From: JABCPO02 sp963513115
Lineage (GTDB): Bacteria; Bacillota; Clostridia; TANB77; CAG-508
Direction: 5' to 3'
DNA: 19,025 nt
Assembly (NCBI GenBank): GCA_963513115.1
Contig: CAUPPN010000004.1
Span: 1-19,025, forward strand
Under the pieces are notes generated by a model, which was not told where the DNA came from, searched no databases, and saw only the letters and a list, made by a program, of their open reading frames with translations. Shown here in pieces: positions 15,536-19,025 of this stretch. The first letter of the stretch is position 1, and the number at the start of each line of letters is the position of its first letter. The position numbers were made by a program, and so were the translations under genes.

Positions 15536-16255
15536 TTAATTACTTTTATTTTTCCTACTTTTTTTAATTAGTATAGCAAGTGGTACTTTTATCATATATA
15601 GTATACTTCCTTTTAAATTTATAGAAGTCACACCACCTTGTCTTTCATACATTCTTACAGGTACTTCTAATGCCTTTAAACCTTTTCCTAACATTTCTGC
15701 AGTTGAATCAGGTTCTGGATATTCAATAGGGTAGCTTTTAGCAAAATTTTCTATTATTTTACTATTTACTGCTCTAAATCCAGATGTAGGATCTGTTATA
15801 GTTACCTTATATAACATTTTAATAATTCCAGTTATTAGACTTTTTCCAAATCTTCTCATAAATGTTGATTTAAATTCACTTGTTTCATCATCTAAATATC
15901 TTGAACCTATACACATATCACATTTACCATCAATTACAGGATCAACTATATTTTTAATATATTTAGGATCATGTTGTCCATCGCCATCTAATTGTACAGC
16001 GATATCATATCCATTTTGATAAGCATACTTATATCCCGTTTGCATTGCTCCACCTATTCCTAAATTAAAAACTAAATCAACGTGATTTAATTTGTTCTCT
16101 TTTAATATATTTAAGGTATTATCTTTAGAACCATCGTTTATTATTATATAATCATATTCTTTATGTTCTTCAATACTTTTTGCTACCTTTAATATATTTT
16201 CTTCTTCATTATATGCAGGTATTATAACTAATATTTTCTTTTCCCTGTAACTCAT
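15536..16255 (-). CDS. Family 2 glycosyltransferase, polyprenyl-phosphate sugar synthase-like (DPM1-type)
   Basis: A 239-aa GT-A enzyme expected to load a sugar from a nucleotide donor onto polyprenyl phosphate at the inner face of the membrane. It shows the N-terminal VIIPAYNEEENI, INDGSKDNT (D41), LGIGGAMQTGY, the metal/donor motif QLDGDGQHDP (D90, D92), IGSRY, ITDPTSGFRA and RQGGVTSI. Only the C-terminal end (about 216-232) is hydrophobic, giving peripheral membrane contact rather than full anchoring. The Shine-Dalgarno is GGAGAAG. It leads the GT2-DUF2304-GtrA set, and its product could be a lipid-linked sugar donor for a GT-C enzyme such as the large membrane protein at 3684-5714 (inference). 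The 290-base gap upstream has a TATAAT (16284-16289) without a good -35. Confidence 0.92.
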   Translation of the reverse strand: MSYREKKILVIIPAYNEEENILKVAKSIEEHKEYDYIIINDGSKDNTLNILKENKLNHVDLVFNLGIGGAMQTGYKYAYQNGYDIAVQLDGDGQHDPKYIKNIVDPVIDGKCDMCIGSRYLDDETSEFKSTFMRRFGKSLITGIIKMLYKVTITDPTSGFRAVNSKIIENFAKSYPIEYPEPDSTAEMLGKGLKALEVPVRMYERQGGVTSINLKGSILYMIKVPLAILIKKSRKNKSN

Positions 16256-16427
16256 ATTCTTCTCCTGTGTTTAATATATTTGTATTATACTATATTATTA
16301 TTCTTTTTTCTATGTTTTAACTTGCTAATATAATTTTTATTACAATTTTAAACTTGTTTTTATAAGATAATATATATACTTAATTATATTGTATATCCTC
16401 TAAATTTAAAAGATATTATCCCAATAT

Positions 16428-16465
16428 ATTAATAAACTATAGGCAATATACCTATAGTTATTAAT
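16428..16465. repeat. Long hairpin in the gap downstream of the MetK-like gene
   Basis: AACTATAGG (16435-16443) pairs with CCTATAGTT (16451-16459) around a 7-base loop and continues after one bulged base with ATTAAT on both sides, 15 bp in all. No T run follows on either strand, so it is an RNA hairpin or weak terminator for the operon ending at 16546. Confidence 0.55.
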
Positions 16466-16478
16466 CCATCTATTATTC

Positions 16479-16506
16479 ATCTATTATTAATATATTAATA
16501 ATAGAT
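16479..16506. repeat. 28-bp perfect palindrome after the MetK-like gene
   Basis: A perfect 28-base AT-rich palindrome (ATCTATTATTAAT and its complement) begins 40 bases after the stop. Further copies of the CTATTATT word lie alongside it. No T run follows, so termination is uncertain. Confidence 0.6.
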
Positions 16507-16545
16507 TATTTCTACTTTTTTATTATACTTTTATAATTATATTTT

Positions 16546-17355
16546 TTAATATAATCCCCACTTTGCAAACTCTTCAAATCCACCAATTTCTATTATATAA
16601 TTTCTTGCAATTTCTACAATTTCACTATACTCTTTTCCATCAATTTTATTATCTCCTATTGCACAAGATAAATTAATCTCCTTGTTTTCTTTTTGTGCCT
16701 TCAAAAATGCATATATATTAATTGCTACATCAGATTTAGATAAGTCTTTACCATGTAGACCTCCTCCTGTAAGTGATGTTGCCATATCTGACCCTAACTT
16801 TCTATTTGTAGCTCCTGTATCCACATTTAATCCACCTGTCCACTCTCCAAGTGGATTTATTACCAAGTCATATTCTTTGCCATTTCCAATATCTGCTATA
16901 ATTTTTTCTACTTCTTCTTTTTTACAATTGCTCTGGCATATAATTAGCTTATTACCATCTAAAATATATTTTCCATCTGATGGTATTTCTTCATATATTT
17001 TTCTTGCAATTTCTGATAATTCCTTATCTTCTTTTCTAAGTGGTGCACCTTTGAATATTCCATTATCACCACATCTAATTTCTTCTTTTTGATTTTCATT
17101 TAGTTTTTCATCTTGCATCACTATTAGCACATTACTTTCAATATCATATCCTGCAATTCTTTTTACAATCTCTTCTATTTCTTTTTTCTCAAAAGCAACA
17201 TCCGTTTCAATTATAATTGTTGCAACTCCATGCCCTATTAATACTTCTACAGCTACTTTTGGTTCATTTTCTTTTATATATGCAATATCTACTATTGCTC
17301 CTGCTATCCTATCTGCAACCTTATCTGGATGTCCAGGATTTACTTTTTCTATCAT
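16546..17355 (-). CDS. Compact methionine adenosyltransferase (MetK)-like protein
   Basis: A 269-aa relative of S-adenosylmethionine synthetase, which makes SAM from methionine and ATP. MetK landmarks in order: GHPDK (8-12), KVAVEV with the K+-site Glu (E37), GDNGIFKG (96-103, usually GAGDQGxxxGY), DGNK (133-136), INPLGEWTGG and the D179 region, NRK (184-186, usually GRK), and GGGLHGKDLSKSD (197-209, usually GGGAFSGKDPSKVD), keeping both loop lysines and the Asp. The C-terminus FAKWGLY resembles the YGHFG end of MetK. It is about 115 residues shorter than usual through internal losses, so it looks compact rather than truncated. Control by an SAM riboswitch supports a role in SAM or methionine metabolism. 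Activity is unproven. AGGAGG precedes the ATG; the gap to the upstream gene is 9 bases. Confidence 0.85.
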   Translation of the reverse strand: MIEKVNPGHPDKVADRIAGAIVDIAYIKENEPKVAVEVLIGHGVATIIIETDVAFEKKEIEEIVKRIAGYDIESNVLIVMQDEKLNENQKEEIRCGDNGIFKGAPLRKEDKELSEIARKIYEEIPSDGKYILDGNKLIICQSNCKKEEVEKIIADIGNGKEYDLVINPLGEWTGGLNVDTGATNRKLGSDMATSLTGGGLHGKDLSKSDVAINIYAFLKAQKENKEINLSCAIGDNKIDGKEYSEIVEIARNYIIEIGGFEEFAKWGLY

Positions 17356-17364
17356 ATCTTCCTC

Positions 17365-17667
17365 CTAATTTTCAAATTCTAATGGATTAAGTCCATCATA
17401 TCTTTTATATATGCTATGTATAACATAAAACTCTTCTTCTGTTAATGCATGGTTTCCTATAGTTGGAACAATTTCTATTCCGGCTCTTGGCATATGGTAT
17501 TCCATGTCATTAATATTTACCCATACCCAATCCATATTTGCTCCACTCCAATTATGAGTTGAAGAAATTACATATCCTTCTTCTTTTAAATAATTTATGA
17601 AACTACTTTCATAAAGCAAATTGCCATTTAATTTAACATGAACTAAAAATGATCCTACATTTGCCAT
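17365..17667 (-). CDS. Small unknown protein in the SAM-riboswitch operon
   Basis: A protein of 100 aa from the preferred start (MANVGSFLVHV), not recognised. It is acidic and soluble, without Cys, signal peptide or membrane helix. Notable stretches are FLVHVKLNGN, ISSTHNWSGANMDWVWVNI, MPRAGIEIVP and ALTEEEFYVIHSIYKRYDG, giving an alpha/beta impression with clustered Trp. The start at 17665-17667 has GGAAAGGAAAG about 5 bases upstream. An ATG at 17680-17682 would add MERKV but has only AGG touching it. First gene after the riboswitch terminator and 9 bases before the MetK-like gene, so it should be controlled by SAM and may work with the MetK-like protein. Confidence 0.78.
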   Translation of the reverse strand: MANVGSFLVHVKLNGNLLYESSFINYLKEEGYVISSTHNWSGANMDWVWVNINDMEYHMPRAGIEIVPTIGNHALTEEEFYVIHSIYKRYDGLNPLEFEN

Positions 17668-17691
17668 AACTTTCCTTTCCATCCTATAAAG

Positions 17692-17725
17692 AAAAACATG
17701 TAGAGATAATCTCGTACATGTTTTT
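17692..17725 (-). terminator. Riboswitch-controlled terminator (attenuator)
   Basis: The stem ACATGTA with flanking A5/T5, then GAGA/TCTC around a TTA loop and one unpaired base, is followed on the minus strand by T5. It sits just upstream of the first gene and directly after the SAM aptamer. Its right-hand arm contains TTATCTC, complementary to GAGATAA at the 3' strand of aptamer helix P1, so the two structures exclude each other. Confidence 0.85.
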
Positions 17726-17734
17726 TTATACGTT

Positions 17735-17818
17735 ATCTCATCATACTAGCTTTACCACCTAACTTAATAGGTTGGTGTGAAATCATAGGGCTAGTCCCTC
17801 CTTCACTCTTTATAAGAT
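17735..17818 (-). ncRNA. SAM-I (S-box) riboswitch aptamer, apparently without P4
   Basis: Senses S-adenosylmethionine in the leader RNA. P1 is 17812-17818 with 17735-17741 (minus ATCTTAT/ATGAGAT). P2a is GTGAA/TTCAC (17802-17806 with 17777-17781), then the kink-turn GGA/TGA, and P2b GGG/CCC (17796-17798 with 17788-17790). P3 is ACC-A-ACCTA with TAGGTGGT (17768-17776 with 17754-17761). The loop CTAGC (17790-17794) can pair with GCTAG (17746-17750), the expected pseudoknot. The core GGAGGGACT..GCCC..TGA and 3' GATGAGA match S-box leaders. Only 12 bases separate P3 from P1, leaving no room for P4. Inferred logic: SAM stabilises P1, the terminator forms, expression is OFF. Confidence 0.88.
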
Positions 17819-17859
17819 TCTTATTATTTAATTTTATTTTTACTTTTTCAAGTATATTA

Positions 17860-17888
17860 ATTATATATTTATATTTTTATTTTTTCAA
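17860..17888 (-). promoter_or_regulatory. Sigma-A promoter of the SAM-riboswitch operon
   Basis: Minus-strand TTGAAA (17883-17888), 17 bases, perfect TATAAT (17860-17865). The predicted start near 17853 leaves about 35 bases before the aptamer. A 12-base direct repeat (17844-17855 and 17881-17892) duplicates the -35 region. The remaining 17893-18024 is AT-rich with no feature seen. Confidence 0.7.
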
Positions 17889-18024
17889 GTATTAATTTGT
17901 AATTTGTAATTTAATATTATTATTTATTTATTTCTTTCTTTCTTATTATATCTTTTATGTACTACTCTCTGTTTTAATATATTATATTTCATTTTCGTAC
18001 ATTTAATAATGAAAAAATTAATAA

Positions 18025-18054
18025 TAAAAAAGCCATACATATACATGTATGACT
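18025..18054 (-). terminator. Terminator of tRNA-Lys
   Basis: A 10-bp stem with one G-T pair (18031-18040 with 18045-18054) has loop GTAT and runs into six T's then ATTATT on the minus strand, about 47 bases after the tRNA 3' end. Confidence 0.88.
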
Positions 18055-18100
18055 TAAGTATAATTAAGATAAATAAATAAATTAATACAATTAACGAGAA

Positions 18101-18177
18101 TGGTGGGCCATCTGGGAGTCGAACCCAGGACCTTTTGATTAAGAGTCAACTGCTCTAGCCAACTGAGCTAATAGCCC
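18101..18177 (-). tRNA. tRNA-Lys(CTT)
   Basis: A 77-base tRNA with encoded CCA (18101-18103). The acceptor stem GGGCTAT/ATGGCCC has one G-T pair, the D-arm is GCTC/GAGC, and the T-arm CTGGG/CCCAG has loop TTCGACT. The anticodon loop CTCTTAA gives CTT (complement at 18141-18143), reading AAG. The outermost anticodon-stem pair is G-A, a mismatch where G-U is common in tRNA-Lys. Confidence 0.96.
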
Positions 18178-18199
18178 TTCCTTTCTGTTAACATTATTA

Positions 18200-18228
18200 A
18201 TTATATATTATTTTTAAGTAAAATACAA
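18200..18228 (-). promoter_or_regulatory. Promoter of tRNA-Lys
   Basis: Minus-strand TTGTAT (18223-18228), 17 bases, perfect TATAAT (18200-18205). The predicted start is near 18193, about 16 bases before the mature tRNA. Confidence 0.6.
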
Positions 18229-18250
18229 TAGTTATACGATATTTTCTTAA

Positions 18251-18493
18251 TTATTTTTCTATATTTTCTTTTAAATAATTGATTATATCTAAAGATTCAT
18301 ATAAATAATAATCATCTATTAGCAAGCATGGAACTTGGTTTTTCCCGCCTTTTTCTTCCAATTCTTTTACCATTTTTTCATTTTCAGATACATCTATAAT
18401 TTCAATATTCGAAATATTATTTTCTTTAATATATCTCAAAACCTTATCACAAAATGGACATGTTTTTCTAATATATAATTTTAATTTTTTCAT
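18251..18493 (-). CDS. Glutaredoxin-like thiol-disulfide protein
   Basis: An 80-aa protein with the glutaredoxin/GST-N thioredoxin fold. The active site is TCPFC (C12, C15) at the end of the first strand, the cis-Pro motif is QVPCLLID (P55), and YLYESLDIINYL is the usual glutathione/substrate-contact helix. It is the normal length for small bacterial glutaredoxins. Whether it uses glutathione cannot be said; many clostridia lack glutathione, and it may act with thioredoxin reductase instead. It starts 18 bases after the amidase stop, with GAGGTG before the ATG, so it is likely cotranscribed with that gene. Confidence 0.88.
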   Translation of the reverse strand: MKKLKLYIRKTCPFCDKVLRYIKENNISNIEIIDVSENEKMVKELEEKGGKNQVPCLLIDDYYLYESLDIINYLKENIEK

Positions 18494-18511
18494 TCAACAC
18501 CTCACATATTC

Positions 18512-19025
18512 TTAAACTCTTTTTCTAGCTTCTTCTACAATATAATCCATATGCTCTAATAAATATGGTCCAGGGCAATTTGTATTATAATACATTCTAT
18601 GCCATGTTAATGTTACACCTTTTACTAAATTAATATCATATCTTCTAGCTATTTGTGCAACTAATTCAATTAAGCTGTTCATACTTGCATTAGATACAGG
18701 CCAGTTACCACCTATTGCACAATCAGATACTTCTATTGTTATAGCTCTTTTATTGCTTTCCCAATTTGCATTTGCCCATGATATATCTGTATCTGCTACA
18801 TATCTAGCTATTTCACCATTTACTCCAATTCCATAATTTGATGATGCAGCCCTATTTGGATTTTGGAATCCACGGCCACATCTTTCTGCACTTGCTACCA
18901 TTGCCATATGGTGTATTGTTATTTCAGTAATTGGTCTTCCATACTCAAATGTAAAATTATTATGATGTGCCCAATGATTTGTAATATTTAATGTATATGG
19001 TTTTAATCTTTTTATACTAAAATTA
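18512..19025 (-). CDS. N-acetylmuramoyl-L-alanine amidase (Amidase_2 type), N-terminus cut by window edge
   Basis: The open frame continues past the first internal Met (18905-18907) to the window end, so the visible 170 residues are the C-terminal part of a longer protein. The visible N-terminus includes NHWAHHNNFTFEYGRPITEITIHH. The His after ITI is the first zinc ligand of Amidase_2. VTLTWHRMYYNTNCPGPYL near the end supplies the second His and the Cys ligand, and C-terminal YLLEHMDYIVEEARK is typical of clostridial and clostridial-phage amidases. It cleaves the bond between muramic acid and the stem peptide. The CPGP-type ending is common in phage endolysins, but no other phage gene is visible, so a host autolysin is equally possible. 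Confidence 0.9.
   Translation of the reverse strand, partial: NFSIKRLKPYTLNITNHWAHHNNFTFEYGRPITEITIHHMAMVASAERCGRGFQNPNRAASSNYGIGVNGEIARYVADTDISWANANWESNKRAITIEVSDCAIGGNWPVSNASMNSLIELVAQIARRYDINLVKGVTLTWHRMYYNTNCPGPYLLEHMDYIVEEARKRV

Noticed and set aside
16546..17355. The MetK-like gene as a pseudogene or truncated metK
   Set aside because: Motifs from both ends and the middle are kept in one frame, the gene has a perfect Shine-Dalgarno and riboswitch control, and the shortening is spread internally, which fits a compact family better than decay.
17844..17892. The 12-base direct repeat as an insertion-sequence target duplication
   Set aside because: Only 25 bases separate the copies and there is no element between them. 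It is better explained as local duplication of the promoter -35 region.
18512..19025. Prophage edge because of the endolysin-like amidase
   Set aside because: The next genes are glutaredoxin and tRNA-Lys followed by ordinary chromosomal genes. No holin, tail, integrase or attachment repeat was seen at the tRNA.

Overview
The window comes from a very AT-rich, low-GC Firmicute (Bacillota), most likely an anaerobic clostridial relative. The supporting signs are extreme A+T content between genes, AGGAGG-type ribosome binding sites, CCA ends encoded in both tRNA genes, the rlmN-stp-prkC gene order typical of Firmicutes, a rubrerythrin, and an S-box (SAM-I type) riboswitch. TGG encodes Trp and TGA is used as a stop (ccdA), so the code is standard. 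Every gene lies on the minus strand, so transcription runs from high to low coordinates. No phage island, transposon or CRISPR array is visible.

Reading along transcription (right to left): an N-acetylmuramoyl-L-alanine amidase cut by the right edge; a glutaredoxin-like protein; tRNA-Lys(CTT) with its own promoter and terminator; an S-box riboswitch with terminator controlling a small unknown protein and a compact MetK-like protein; a GT2 glycosyltransferase / DUF2304 / GtrA membrane set; an isolated 104-aa unknown protein with its own promoter and terminator; recG; rubrerythrin followed by a thiol-redox set (CcdA-like membrane protein, membrane-anchored thioredoxin, cytoplasmic thioredoxin); tsaD, a metallophosphoesterase, a polysaccharide deacetylase and a small membrane protein; tRNA-Leu(TAG); a large GT-C-like membrane protein plus a small membrane protein; and rlmN-stp-prkC, with prkC cut by the left edge.

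Two genes are easily mis-called. tsaD has no ATG at its true N-terminus and appears to start at an ATA codon behind a good ribosome binding site. prkC and the amidase run off the window ends.

The most interesting region is 16546-17865. A canonical promoter drives an SAM-I aptamer in which I see no room for the P4 helix, with a 7-nt complementarity between the P1 3' strand and the terminator that gives a clear OFF-switch model. It controls a 105-codon reading frame of unknown function (probably a 100-aa product) and a 269-aa methionine adenosyltransferase-like protein. That protein keeps the MetK landmarks at both ends and in the middle but is about 115 residues shorter than ordinary MetK.
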